Source of the DNA: an uncultured Duncaniella sp.
Lineage (GTDB): Bacteria > Bacteroidota > Bacteroidia > Bacteroidales > Muribaculaceae
Assembly (NCBI GenBank): GCA_910586665.1
Contig: CAJUIX010000001.1
Span: 150,442-214,441, forward strand
Direction of reading: 5' to 3'
DNA length: 64,000 nt
This document shows positions 16,193 through 24,758 of the stretch, piece after piece; position 1 is the stretch's first letter, and each line of letters opens with the position of its first letter. Both the position numbers and the translations under genes were made by a program. The notes beneath the pieces were generated by a model. That model made no database searches, was not told the DNA's origin, and saw only the letters and a program-made list of their open reading frames with translations.

Positions 16193-16669
16193 ATGATCAA
16201 CCGACATGAACAGGAGGCAATACGCCCGCTGAATCTCCCCCCGGCGGAGGTAGGACTGCGCCACGGCATCCGTGGCGACGAAATCCATGACCCGCTGCGG
16301 GGTAAGTGGCTGCGCCTGACACCCGAAGAGTGGGTTAGGCAGCATTTCACTGCCTATCTCCGCACACAGCTCGGCTACCCTGCGGGACTGATGGCCAACG
16401 AAATCGGCATTCGGCTCAACGGGACCGCAAAGCGCTGCGATACGGTGGTCTATGACCGCGCGGGCCGTCCGCTGATGATTGTCGAGTACAAGGCCCCGGC
16501 CATAGCTATCACACAGGAGGTGTTTGACCAGATAGCCCGCTACGCGCTCGTGCTCAAAGTCCCCTACCTCACCGTCAGCAACGGCATGAGCCACTACTGC
16601 TGCCGCCTCGACATCGAAAGCGGCCGCTACGGCTTCCTACAAAGCATCCCGGAGTACGACCACCTATAA
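16193..16669 (+). CDS. Stand-alone type I restriction HsdR N-terminal domain protein
   Basis: The 158-residue protein is nearly all HsdR_N nuclease domain. CDTVVYDRAG supplies the acidic residue, and MIVEYKAPAIAI the ExK of a PD-(D/E)xK active site. There is no helicase domain and no hsdM or hsdS nearby, so it is not a working type I system. Such short proteins are conserved next to holA in Bacteroidota and probably have a separate nucleic-acid role. The stop is at 16667-16669 and a minus-strand methyltransferase gene converges on it. Confidence 0.8.
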   Translation: MINRHEQEAIRPLNLPPAEVGLRHGIRGDEIHDPLRGKWLRLTPEEWVRQHFTAYLRTQLGYPAGLMANEIGIRLNGTAKRCDTVVYDRAGRPLMIVEYKAPAIAITQEVFDQIARYALVLKVPYLTVSNGMSHYCCRLDIESGRYGFLQSIPEYDHL

Positions 16670-16687
16670 CGCCGCCTGACAGCATAT

Positions 16688-17476
16688 CTAACAGACAGGC
16701 CTTTTCTGTAGCATATAGAAACAACTTGTGGCAAAGAAATTTCGAAGCAAGGGTATGGCGGAAATCATCTTTGACAACAGCCTCGGCTTGAGACCGAATT
16801 TCACCTGATAATGCGGATTGATAAGATAAATGCGTCTGTCAATTATTGAATAGCCGGCTTCATCCGCGAGTCGCTCGAAACGGCTGATGTCCATTCGAGA
16901 TTCGCGTATGGACATTAGCTCGTCGACACATTCGCGGCTTTCACCAAATGCGGACAGCAGGCGCTTATAAAGTGCCGCCGGGAGGAGATGTATGAATGGG
17001 AGTTTTGACAGGACAAGACTCCTGCATATCTGCTGGTGACCTCCGAAGGGCATCTGCCAGGCAGGAAAGGCTATGAAAAGATAGCCTCCCGGCTTCATGA
17101 AGCGCCCTATCCCGGCCAACAGCTCCCGCTTCCGGGATATGTGCTCTATGACGTCATGACAGAGCAAGAGGTCAAAACATCCAACTTCCTCCTCCATAGC
17201 CATGATGTCGGCATAAATGAAGCGCCCCTCCGCCTCACTCTCTTTGAAAAACGCACGCGCATCCCTGATTCGATTCTTCGATATGTCAACCCCGACGGCC
17301 CGGCAACCGAGGCGCGAGAATGGCAGGAGGTTACCCCCGTCGCCGCAGCCTATCTCAAGGACCGAGGCGCAAGAATCTATGTCAACGAAATTTTTGATAT
17401 AGGGTATGAGGTATCTCTCGCTTGTAAAAGCAAGCTCGGAGAAATATGTAGCTCTGTCGGTATGTCTCTTTTGCAT
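16688..17476 (-). CDS. SAM-dependent class I methyltransferase
   Basis: The 262-residue protein has motif I VLEIGCGDGGNLLPF (about residue 40), an acidic motif II RFIYADIMAM, and DLLLCHDVIEHI, typical of Methyltransf_11/23 proteins. The substrate is not evident. It lies 83 bp downstream of the sigma-barrel fusion gene on the same strand and may be cotranscribed with it, although the spacing leaves room for its own promoter. Confidence 0.8.
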   Translation of the reverse strand: MQKRHTDRATYFSELAFTSERYLIPYIKNFVDIDSCASVLEIGCGDGGNLLPFSRLGCRAVGVDISKNRIRDARAFFKESEAEGRFIYADIMAMEEEVGCFDLLLCHDVIEHISRKRELLAGIGRFMKPGGYLFIAFPAWQMPFGGHQQICRSLVLSKLPFIHLLPAALYKRLLSAFGESRECVDELMSIRESRMDISRFERLADEAGYSIIDRRIYLINPHYQVKFGLKPRLLSKMISAIPLLRNFFATSCFYMLQKRPVC

Positions 17477-17559
17477 CTTTGTAGGACTGTTGAATCAACA
17501 TATAGATGAAGCGACAGCCACAATATTGCATGAGGAGCAAAACTTTTCAGCGCAGGGCA

Positions 17560-19092
17560 CTACCAGGTCAGACGCAGCCCCACGGGGATTGAGAACTCCA
17601 GCGGTCTCTCCTGGCGGACAGTCCTGACATCGGACGATGTGTCGAAGAAGTACTCGACAGAGGGCTCGGCATAGACGCTGACAGAGGGTGTGAAGTGATA
17701 CTGCACACCGATTCCACCAACCACCGACCACTGTATCGGGGCTTTCAGATCCGGGTAGCTGACTGTCGGCTCGTCTATGCCGGTGGTGTACTCCGCCACG
17801 CTCTCCTTTGCCGAAACAGGGAGGTCGACAGCGATTCCGCCATGAGCATAGACTGACATGCGGCTCGTCGTGACAAACTCATAGTTGAGCTTCAGCGGCA
17901 GCCCGACGTAGTGTATACGCTGTGTCGATTCCTTTCGGACATGGGTGTTTTCAGTAGTGACATCCGCACTGAGATATGTGTAGCGCAGACCGATGCCTAC
18001 ACTCAGTGAGTGACCCAGCCGCTTATTCACGGAGAGGCCGACCGATATCGGCTCATGATAGCGGGTCCTCCGGGTCTCCTCCACATCTCCGTCGTCCGAC
18101 GAGGCATCGGGGACGCGATAAACTGCCCTATTCTCCAAATCCCGGTTTCCAGAACATGATATTGAGAGGGACCAGGACGGAGCTACAGACACCGATCTGT
18201 CACGGAACTCGGAATTATCAGCATAAAGCCTGTCGGGCCGAGGCTGAATCAAGGGCTGCATAAGCGAGTCATTGCCTAATACCTCTTCGGGGACAGGTGC
18301 CTCCGTCACGCTGTCGCTAAGGACATCTACCGGCTGACGAGGCTCTTTGCCAAGGTCTATTGGTGACTGTACGGCATCAGTCGTAGCATTGTGTGACGGA
18401 TGGTCGGCAGAGCGGACTGACACTGCTTCAGATATTGCATCAAGCAGCGAGGTGGCGGAGAAAGGAGCGTGTGCAGTGACAGTGACATTCTGATTGCTGC
18501 GCTTCATGACAATCATCCACATGGCTACGGTGACTGCCACAAGCATGAACAGCGAGCACAGGCCGGCACGATAATCCCGAATCATGCGCCTGACCATAGC
18601 CTTGGCATGAAAAAGCTGAGAAGCCGAGGTCTGTGGCGCTATTCCGAGCATCGAGGCTATTTCCTTGTGCGACATCTCTTGCAGGACGCTTAAACGGAAC
18701 ACCCTTTTGTAACCTTCGGGCAGTCGGCTAATCATGGATTCAAGCTGCTCCAAGGTCAGTGTATCATCAGAATCATCAGCGCCTACAGACTCTTCCACAA
18801 CCTCTCTATCCCAAGGGAGGCTATTAGCGGCCTGCTCCACTTTCAGGTACTGTAGTGAGAGGTTTTTCATTATACTGGTCAGCCATGACTTCACCTTGGA
18901 GGAATCTTTCAAGGTATTTATTGACGTGAAGGCAATAATGAATCCGTCGTGAAGAATATCGTTCACGGTCTCGGGTTCATGTATGTAGTAAGCTATCACC
19001 TCCTTCATCGGAAGCGAATAAGCCTGATACAGAATCCCGAAGGCGACCCTGTCACCGGCCTGGCATGCCTTTACTATAGTTGCTGTGTTCAT
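17560..19092 (-). CDS. ECF sigma factor fused through a TM helix and linker to an outer-membrane beta-barrel
   Basis: The 510-residue single frame combines four parts. Residues 5-90 are sigma region 2 (DRVAFGILYQAYSLPMKEVI, then NDILHDGFIIAFTSI). Residues 112-175 are region 4 with an HTH (SHKEIASMLGIAPQTSASQL). Residues 178-196 are one transmembrane helix (LFMLVAVTVAMWMIVM). Residues 198-305 are a Pro/Ser/Asp-rich disordered linker, and 306-510 an outer-membrane beta-barrel with alternating strands ending in Trp (GLRLTW). The predicted topology spans cytoplasm, inner membrane, periplasm and outer membrane. This mirrors the dual membrane-spanning anti-sigma (Dma) layout described in Bacteroides, with a sigma factor in the anti-sigma position. 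No frameshift is visible. Signalling by proteolysis or barrel state is inference. Confidence 0.85.
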   Translation of the reverse strand: MNTATIVKACQAGDRVAFGILYQAYSLPMKEVIAYYIHEPETVNDILHDGFIIAFTSINTLKDSSKVKSWLTSIMKNLSLQYLKVEQAANSLPWDREVVEESVGADDSDDTLTLEQLESMISRLPEGYKRVFRLSVLQEMSHKEIASMLGIAPQTSASQLFHAKAMVRRMIRDYRAGLCSLFMLVAVTVAMWMIVMKRSNQNVTVTAHAPFSATSLLDAISEAVSVRSADHPSHNATTDAVQSPIDLGKEPRQPVDVLSDSVTEAPVPEEVLGNDSLMQPLIQPRPDRLYADNSEFRDRSVSVAPSWSLSISCSGNRDLENRAVYRVPDASSDDGDVEETRRTRYHEPISVGLSVNKRLGHSLSVGIGLRYTYLSADVTTENTHVRKESTQRIHYVGLPLKLNYEFVTTSRMSVYAHGGIAVDLPVSAKESVAEYTTGIDEPTVSYPDLKAPIQWSVVGGIGVQYHFTPSVSVYAEPSVEYFFDTSSDVRTVRQERPLEFSIPVGLRLTW

Positions 19093-19176
19093 TGCTGACG
19101 TATACAGTCATATAAGTATAGAGAGCAAAAGCATCGAAATATTGCATGCAGAGATAAAAAAATATGATATCAGACG

Positions 19177-19215
19177 CGCAGCATCCCGGCACGGATTCGG
19201 TGTCGGGATGCTGCG
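19177..19215. other. Strong 12-bp hairpin downstream of dnaA
   Basis: Arms at 19177-19188 and 19204-19215 are perfectly complementary with a 15-nt loop. On the minus strand a T-run follows only after about 17 nt, so it is not a textbook terminator, but it probably ends the dnaA transcript. Confidence 0.5.
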
Positions 19216-19264
19216 GTGTATTGTCAGATTGTATCTGTCGGGGGAGGATGTGTCCGCGCCGGAA

Positions 19265-20653
19265 TTAGACGGCGAGGAGCTCGTTTTCGAGCTTGGTGAT
19301 GTCCTCGGAGAGTTTCTTCTCGAGGGGAAGGCGCTCGTCGATGAGGCGGCAGGCGTAGAGCACGGTGGCATGTGTGCGCGAGAGGCGTGTGCCGATTGCC
19401 TTGAGGGGCATCTTGGTGTGCTTCTTGGCGAGATACATGACCATCTGGCGGGCGTCGGACACCTCGCGCTTGCGCGACTTGGTGAAGAGCTGCTCGACGG
19501 AGATATTGTAGAAGTCGCTGACGGTGCGGGCGATGGTCTCAAAGTTGATTGTGCGGCGGTTGAGCTTGACGGAGTTGGAGAGGACGCGGCGCGCGAGGTC
19601 GACAGAGATGTCCTTGTCAAGGAAGGTGGCATGGGCGAGGAGCGAGACCACTACCCCTTCGAGCTCACGGATGCTCTCGGTGACGTTGGAGGCGATGTAG
19701 TCCATGACCTCCTTCGGGAGACAGAGACCGTCGCGGAGAGCCTTCTGCGAGAGCACGTCGCGGCGCAGCTCGAGGTCAGGCTTGTCGAGCTGGGCGGTCA
19801 TGCCTGACTTGAAACGTGAGAGGAGGCGGTCCTGCATGCCCTCCATCTGCGCGGGGGCGCAGTCGCAGGACATGATTATCTGACGATGGTTCTGCTTGAG
19901 GTGATTGAAGATGTGGTAGAAGGTCTTCTGAGTCTTGTCCTTACCTATGAGATCCTGGATATCGTCGATGATAAGGGTGTCGATGCTCTGATAGAAGTTG
20001 ATAAACTCGTTGACCTTGCTTCGCTGCACGGCAGCGGTATACTGGCTCTCGAAAAGACGCGCAGTGATATAGAGCACTCGTGCGCGGGGGTTCTTCTCCT
20101 TGATGCGGATGCCGATTGCCTGGATGAGATGGGTCTTGCCCACTCCGCAGGGGCCGAAGACGAAGAGGGGGTTGAAAGTCTGTATTCGGGGGTCGTTGGC
20201 AATGGCCTCGCCGATTGAGCGTGCCACCTTGTTGCTGCCGCTGATGCAGTAGTTCTCGAAAGTATAGTCGGGGTTGAGCTGCGAGTCGATGTCCTCCACC
20301 ACCTGCTCCTTGAAGGGGTTGGATGTGGCACCGGGAATGGGCTTCACTGCCTGGCTGGGATGCGCGCTACCTACCGCAATCCTCGAGGCGGGATCGTTGG
20401 CCACAATCGGGTACTCGTAAATGAGGCGTATGTTGGAACCGAATACTCTTTTGAGAGTCTTCCCAAGCACGTTGATGTATCGTTCCTCGAGCTGCTCGGC
20501 GAAGTATTCCGTCGGACAGTAGATTGTCAATACGTCATTCTCAACCCGCAGGAATGTCAGCGGGCTGAACCATGATTTGAATTGTTCTTCAGGGACAATG
20601 TCGCGAATTATTTCCAGACACTTGTCCCATTTTTGGGAGTATTCGTTCTGCAT
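19265..20653 (-). CDS. dnaA: Chromosomal replication initiator DnaA
   Basis: The 462-residue AAA+ protein has domain I (CLEIIRDIVPEEQFKSWFSP), Walker A FGPCGVGKTHLIQ at 167-174, Walker B TLIIDDIQDLIGKD and a domain IV DNA-binding HTH with LSRTHATVLYACRLI. It binds DnaA boxes and melts the origin. It stands alone, with the sigma-barrel gene downstream after a hairpin. The 460 bp upstream are AT-rich and carry repeats that could be autoregulatory or origin sites. Confidence 0.95.
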   Translation of the reverse strand: MQNEYSQKWDKCLEIIRDIVPEEQFKSWFSPLTFLRVENDVLTIYCPTEYFAEQLEERYINVLGKTLKRVFGSNIRLIYEYPIVANDPASRIAVGSAHPSQAVKPIPGATSNPFKEQVVEDIDSQLNPDYTFENYCISGSNKVARSIGEAIANDPRIQTFNPLFVFGPCGVGKTHLIQAIGIRIKEKNPRARVLYITARLFESQYTAAVQRSKVNEFINFYQSIDTLIIDDIQDLIGKDKTQKTFYHIFNHLKQNHRQIIMSCDCAPAQMEGMQDRLLSRFKSGMTAQLDKPDLELRRDVLSQKALRDGLCLPKEVMDYIASNVTESIRELEGVVVSLLAHATFLDKDISVDLARRVLSNSVKLNRRTINFETIARTVSDFYNISVEQLFTKSRKREVSDARQMVMYLAKKHTKMPLKAIGTRLSRTHATVLYACRLIDERLPLEKKLSEDITKLENELLAV

Positions 20654-21113
20654 TTTTCAGTGTGGTAGCTAAACTTTCAATTAAGCAGTTAGTTTGGCGG
20701 ACGATGTACCTAAGTAGTTTTTATGAGAAGGAGGTTTGCCATTTTTTCCGCTATTCAACAGTCGTCAACTTCGTGCTCTTTGTTTGCAAATTTCCAAAAA
20801 ACATTTATCAAAATCAAACACTTTTTTATTTGGATATTTTAAACAACTTACAGCCTTCTGAATTTCAATAAATTATGAAAAGTGTAATTATTCGCTTAAA
20901 GTATTACTTCATATTAACACTTTCAACAAACTATGTAATAAGCGATTATATACATTAAAGTTTTTATTCACACTTTTTTATAAAGCACGCACCACGATTT
21001 TGAAACGCACTGAAAATCGGCTTCATGAGGATTGGTGAAGCGGCGTGGCATCGTGGGCACTTATTTATAATGATTCTAAATAAGGATACACTGGCGTAAT
21101 CGCCTTATCATTT
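20654..21113. other. AT-rich region upstream of dnaA with repeated ACACTTT motifs (candidate oriC or dnaA control region)
   Basis: ACACTTTTTTAT occurs identically at 20818-20829 and 20970-20981. Shorter forms lie at 20917-20924 (AACACTTTC) and inverted at 20876-20885 (TGAAAAGTGT). TTATTCACA at 20964-20972 differs from the DnaA box consensus TTATCCACA at one base, and TTATCAAAA is at 20805-20813. The DNA between is very AT-rich. No gene is seen. Origin function is possible but unproven; Bacteroidales origins need not lie by dnaA. Confidence 0.35.
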
Positions 21114-21917
21114 TCATTTCAATAGCACAAATGTGAAATTCCGACCAGATTTTATTCCTTCGGCGCGGGCCGAAAAATAGCGGTCAGGGTGGCAGCGGGT
21201 GCACAGTTCCGGCGAGAATCCGGCTATGTTTTTCTCAAGGAGACCGACGCGGAGGAGCGAGCGGAGGGCATAGGCGCCGAGGTCGACATGCGGACGCGGC
21301 CATGAGTCGCGACGGACCACGCACTCCCCCGGGAAGAGCGCGGCCACCTCCTCGCCCACCTCGAAGCAGTCGCGGCAGATTGCAGGGCCGATCCATGCGC
21401 GGATATTCTCAGCCGAGGCACCCGCGGCAAGCATGGCGGCTATCCCCTTCTCCACTATTCCGGCCAAGGCGCCGCGCCAGCCGGCATGGAAGGCTCCGGC
21501 GACACCCGCCACGGGGTCGACAGCCACAACGGGCAGGCAGTCGGCGGTTGACACACCAATGACACGACCTCGCGCGGTGGTCACAAGCCCGTCGACCCCC
21601 TCGAGCTGCTCCGCCGACGGAAGGGTCTCACCCAGCGTGAGCACCCCGGTCGAATGGATTTGGCGCGGGACGACGATGTCCTCCTCCCCTACTCCGAGCG
21701 TGTCGGCGAGGAGGTGCCGACAGGAGGCGATATGGGCCGGAGAGTCGCCGGTGTAATGGCAGAGGTTGAATTCGGAATACGGGGACGCAGCCGGCTGTGC
21801 GGAGTCGGTGCCTCGCGAGGTGAACATCACCGCATAGCCGGGCTCGTCGGCAAGGTTGTTGAGCCACGCCGGACGCCAGTCGTAGCGGGAAGCTTCGGTA
21901 TGTTGAGTTTTTTCCAT
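21114..21917 (-). CDS. pgeF: Peptidoglycan editing factor PgeF (YfiH/YlmD, laccase-like fold)
   Basis: The 267-residue protein shows the family signatures VVPRQIHSTGV, STADCLPVVAVDP, FHAGWRGALAGIVE and CTRCHPDRYFSARAEG, in which conserved His and Cys residues form the metal site. In E. coli the homologue removes misincorporated L-Ser from UDP-MurNAc precursors; the fold was once called multicopper polyphenol oxidase. It appears monocistronic, downstream of no obvious partner. Confidence 0.88.
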   Translation of the reverse strand: MEKTQHTEASRYDWRPAWLNNLADEPGYAVMFTSRGTDSAQPAASPYSEFNLCHYTGDSPAHIASCRHLLADTLGVGEEDIVVPRQIHSTGVLTLGETLPSAEQLEGVDGLVTTARGRVIGVSTADCLPVVAVDPVAGVAGAFHAGWRGALAGIVEKGIAAMLAAGASAENIRAWIGPAICRDCFEVGEEVAALFPGECVVRRDSWPRPHVDLGAYALRSLLRVGLLEKNIAGFSPELCTRCHPDRYFSARAEGIKSGRNFTFVLLK

Positions 21918-22027
21918 CTTTATTTTGCCATCTGTGGCTTTTATCTTACTTTTGCGCCGATTTTAAGAGAGACAGGACTGTTGCAAAACATGCTGTTCCC
22001 GACGGAGAGTATTGCAAAATTTGCAAT

Positions 22028-22113
22028 CTGTAGGGATGCTGCGTGCAGCGTCAGTCGGAATCAGGCTTATGTATTCCATTTGTAATCGGACGTTGCACGC
22101 AGCGTCCCTACAG
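22028..22113. repeat. MITE-like or REP-like 25-bp inverted repeat
   Basis: Arms at 22028-22052 and 22089-22113 begin CTGTAGGGA and are complementary over 25 bp with two mismatches, separated by 36 bp. The arms contain GCTGCGTGCAGCG, itself nearly palindromic. The flanks also share TTTGC/GCAAA. It resembles short mobile or REP-type repeats but holds no ORF and could also fold as an RNA hairpin. It lies in the 289-bp pgeF/transporter spacer. Confidence 0.6.
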
Positions 22114-22206
22114 ACAAAATTTGCAGCACTCTGACCATATTATTAGATAAAGAGCGGCGAAAATTCGTGCAAAATTAGCTCTTTTCATGGAAAAACAGTA
22201 GCAAAG

Positions 22207-23148
22207 ATGAAAGATTTCAAACCCAAAGGGCACCTTGCAATGCTCGGCGCCAACATCACCTGGGGCATGATGGCACCTATAGCCAAAATCACGATGGCAA
22301 GCGGCGTGATAAGCCCGCTCCTGATGACCAACTTCCGCATTGTCGGCGCAATGATATTGTTCTGGATAGCGTCAATGTTCACGCCGAAGGAATATGTCCC
22401 CCTCGGCGACCGGCTCAGGCTCGCCGGTGCGGGTATGCTCGGCATCGTCTGCAACCAGGGCAGCTACATCTTCGGCATCGGCTTCACCTCGCCCGGAGAG
22501 GCATCAATCATCACCACGACCATGCCGCTGTGGGTGATGCTCCTTGCGGCGATGATACTCAAGGAGCCTATCACATGGAAAAAGGCCGGCGGCATAGCCC
22601 TCGGAGCCTCGGGAGCGCTGCTGCTCGTGCTCGGCAGCTCGGCCTCGGCCATGAAGGGCGACAATCCGATGCTGGGCGACATGCTCGTGCTCACCGCGCA
22701 GCTGAGCTATGCGCTCTACCTTACATTCTATAAGAATTTCATAAAGAAATATTCGGTGTTCACGCTGATGAAGTGGATGTTTACCTACGCGGCGATAGTG
22801 GCTATCATAGTCTCGGGCCGCGAATGGTTCTCGACCGACTGGGGCCTGATGTCGGCCAAGGAGATAACGGGCGTGGCCTATGTCGTGATTGTCGCCACCT
22901 TCCTTGCCTATATCCTCACAATGATTGGTCAGAAGAATCTGCGCCCGACGCTTGTCGGCATGTACAACTATGTACAGCCAATCATTGCGTCCATCATCGG
23001 TGTCTCCCTCGGACTCGACCGCTTCACCCCGGCCAAGGTCTTCGCCGTCGCACTCATCTTCTCCGGCGTCTACCTCGTGACCATCAGCAAAGCCGCCAAA
23101 CATCCGGCCGTGGCAGCTGAAAGGAAAGATTTGGAGAGCGCCAAGTAA
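22207..23148 (+). CDS. EamA/DMT-superfamily transporter
   Basis: The 313-residue inner-membrane protein has about ten hydrophobic helices in two EamA repeats. It starts GHLAMLGANITWGMMAPIAK, and the first repeat includes FTSPGEASIITTTMPLWVML, a typical EamA signature. The second repeat starts near residue 155 (LVLTAQLSYALYLTFYKNFI). Family members export amino acids or other metabolites; the substrate is unknown here. The acyltransferase gene starts 27 bp downstream and may be cotranscribed. Confidence 0.85.
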   Translation: MKDFKPKGHLAMLGANITWGMMAPIAKITMASGVISPLLMTNFRIVGAMILFWIASMFTPKEYVPLGDRLRLAGAGMLGIVCNQGSYIFGIGFTSPGEASIITTTMPLWVMLLAAMILKEPITWKKAGGIALGASGALLLVLGSSASAMKGDNPMLGDMLVLTAQLSYALYLTFYKNFIKKYSVFTLMKWMFTYAAIVAIIVSGREWFSTDWGLMSAKEITGVAYVVIVATFLAYILTMIGQKNLRPTLVGMYNYVQPIIASIIGVSLGLDRFTPAKVFAVALIFSGVYLVTISKAAKHPAVAAERKDLESAK

Positions 23149-23174
23149 TTTAAAGAACACCCGAACCTATTTAA

Positions 23175-24269
23175 ATGCTCCCAAAGTCTGATTTGAAAAA
23201 TACCCCTGACCAAAATGGCAAGAAATTCTTAGTCTTCATTGCCTACCTGCAAGTCATCGGCATTGTGCTTGTGGTTTTCGGGCACTCATTTCACGAATAC
23301 CCGGACGGCAACTATGGCAGAAGCCTTTTGCTATACAGGATGCTGTATAGTTTCAGGATGCCTCTGTTTCTATTTGTGTCAGGATTTCTAATGGTCTATA
23401 CCACCAAATTATATTCCACCCGCAGCAGAATATCTGATTTTATAAAGACTAAAATCAAACGGCTTCTGCTTCCATTCATTGTCTTGACACTGGTAACGTT
23501 TATCCCCCGCTCACTAATGTCAGGAATGGCAGATGACGGGTTACAACTTTCATTGACATCATTCTGGAAGTCATTCGTTTACAACGGACAGCTTGTAATT
23601 CCTTATTTCTGGTTTCTACAGGCCAGTTTCATCCTGCTGGTATCCACCTACATAATAATCACCTTGGGTGAAAGAGCCGGGCTAAACGACATGGTGATTT
23701 ATCCTGCTATCCTTTTGCTGTTTTTCGCGCTCCCATACCTGCCAGTAAACTATAGCGATGCGTTTTCTTTAAGCCAGGTAGCCCGACTCGGAATCTACTT
23801 TGCGGCAGGAGTCGTGTATTGCAGATTTTTAGATACGTTTGACAGATTTATACCGTGGGAATCGCCCATATTCCTTATATGCGCGACAACTCTATGGGGA
23901 TGGCTGTTTTTCCTGACGGAGAATACCGGTGCAATCATCATATGCTCGATAGCAGGCATCGCAATGTGCATCTCGCTTGCAAAGATACTGGAACATCACA
24001 ACATAACAATCCTAAATCATCTGATAGGGGCCAACTATATGATCTTCCTCCTATCGTGGTACTGCAACATAGCGACCCAGCAAATACTTCATCATTTCAT
24101 CGAACTGCCTTGGTGGTGCTTCACAGCCATGTCGTTACTGAGCGGCATCTATATACCCCTGATATGCTACAGATACCTTGATTCGCATCCCGACAGCAGA
24201 TGGATAAAAATCACAGCCTTCTTACTGGGGCAGTCAATAAATAAGAAAAACAGAAAGTACGGAGGTTAG
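23175..24269 (+). CDS. Membrane acyltransferase family 3 (OafA/WcfL-like)
   Basis: The 364-residue protein has about ten transmembrane helices. It opens with VIGIVLVVFGHSFHE, whose His is the conserved family residue, followed by MPLFLFVSGFLMVYTTKLYS and KRLLLPFIVLTLVTFIP, the Acyl_transf_3 pattern. Such enzymes O-acetylate surface or exopolysaccharide sugars at the inner membrane. No glycan cluster lies nearby, so the target is unknown. Its coding composition is more AT-rich than its neighbours, which may indicate transfer. It ends before a symmetrical terminator. Confidence 0.8.
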   Translation: MLPKSDLKNTPDQNGKKFLVFIAYLQVIGIVLVVFGHSFHEYPDGNYGRSLLLYRMLYSFRMPLFLFVSGFLMVYTTKLYSTRSRISDFIKTKIKRLLLPFIVLTLVTFIPRSLMSGMADDGLQLSLTSFWKSFVYNGQLVIPYFWFLQASFILLVSTYIIITLGERAGLNDMVIYPAILLLFFALPYLPVNYSDAFSLSQVARLGIYFAAGVVYCRFLDTFDRFIPWESPIFLICATTLWGWLFFLTENTGAIIICSIAGIAMCISLAKILEHHNITILNHLIGANYMIFLLSWYCNIATQQILHHFIELPWWCFTAMSLLSGIYIPLICYRYLDSHPDSRWIKITAFLLGQSINKKNRKYGG

Positions 24270-24290
24270 AACCAACCTGATAAAAGAAAA

Positions 24291-24312
24291 AGAGCGTGTT
24301 TGAACACGCTCT
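24291..24312. terminator. Bidirectional terminator between convergent genes
   Basis: AGAGCGTGTT and AACACGCTCT (10-bp perfect stem, loop TG) are flanked by an A-rich run on the left and CATTTTCT on the right. The hairpin ends both the acyltransferase gene and the TonB-C gene, whose stop lies at its right edge. Confidence 0.8.
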
Positions 24313-24758
24313 CATTTTCTAAATGCAATCGGGAGGATGCAGTAGACGGGGACGGGGGTCTCGTCGATAAGTCCGACGGTCCAGGGGGGCATCTTAGAGA
24401 GGATGCGGACGGCCTCGCGGTTGAGGGACTCCTCGACACCTTTGATTACAGAGATATGCGACAGGGTGCCGTCCTCGCCGACTACGAAGCTGCAAAGGAC
24501 TCGCCCCTCGATGCCGGCATGGTAGGCCTGGCGCGGATAACGTCGCTCGTTGTTGATGAACCGATACATGGCCATGTCGCCCCCCGGGAACTGGGGCTGG
24601 ACATCGACGCTCTCGTATTCATACACATCTATGGATATCTGCATGGAAGCCGTCGGCGACTCGCTGACAGCCTGCTGTGGGAGCCGCTGCGCTGACAGTT
24701 TCGCGGCGGTCGCGGCGAAGAGAAGAAGGAGAATGAATTTGTGTAGAGTTTTTGGCAT
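24312..24758 (-). CDS. Secreted TonB C-terminal domain protein
   Basis: The 148-residue protein has a signal peptide (residues 1-23, ending KLSAQ) and a TonB-C domain: VQPQFPGGDMAMYRFINNER, then AGIEGRVLCSFVVGEDGTLS and SKMPPWTVGL. It lacks the N-terminal membrane anchor and Pro-rich spacer of a classical TonB, so it is a periplasmic stand-alone domain as often seen in Bacteroidales. An ideal -7 element TAACTTTG (minus strand, 24782-24789) predicts a leader of about 20 nt. Confidence 0.85.
   Translation of the reverse strand: MPKTLHKFILLLLFAATAAKLSAQRLPQQAVSESPTASMQISIDVYEYESVDVQPQFPGGDMAMYRFINNERRYPRQAYHAGIEGRVLCSFVVGEDGTLSHISVIKGVEESLNREAVRILSKMPPWTVGLIDETPVPVYCILPIAFRK

Noticed and set aside
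16193..16669. Type I restriction-modification system
   Set aside because: Only the HsdR N-terminal domain is present, with no helicase, methylase or specificity gene nearby.
20654..21113. Firm call of oriC
   Set aside because: Only one near-consensus DnaA box is visible and genome-wide skew cannot be seen from this window; kept as a low-confidence candidate only.
24300..24695. Plus-strand frame opposite the TonB-C gene
   Set aside because: It starts inside the terminator and has no family features, while the minus-strand gene has a signal peptide and a TonB-C fold.
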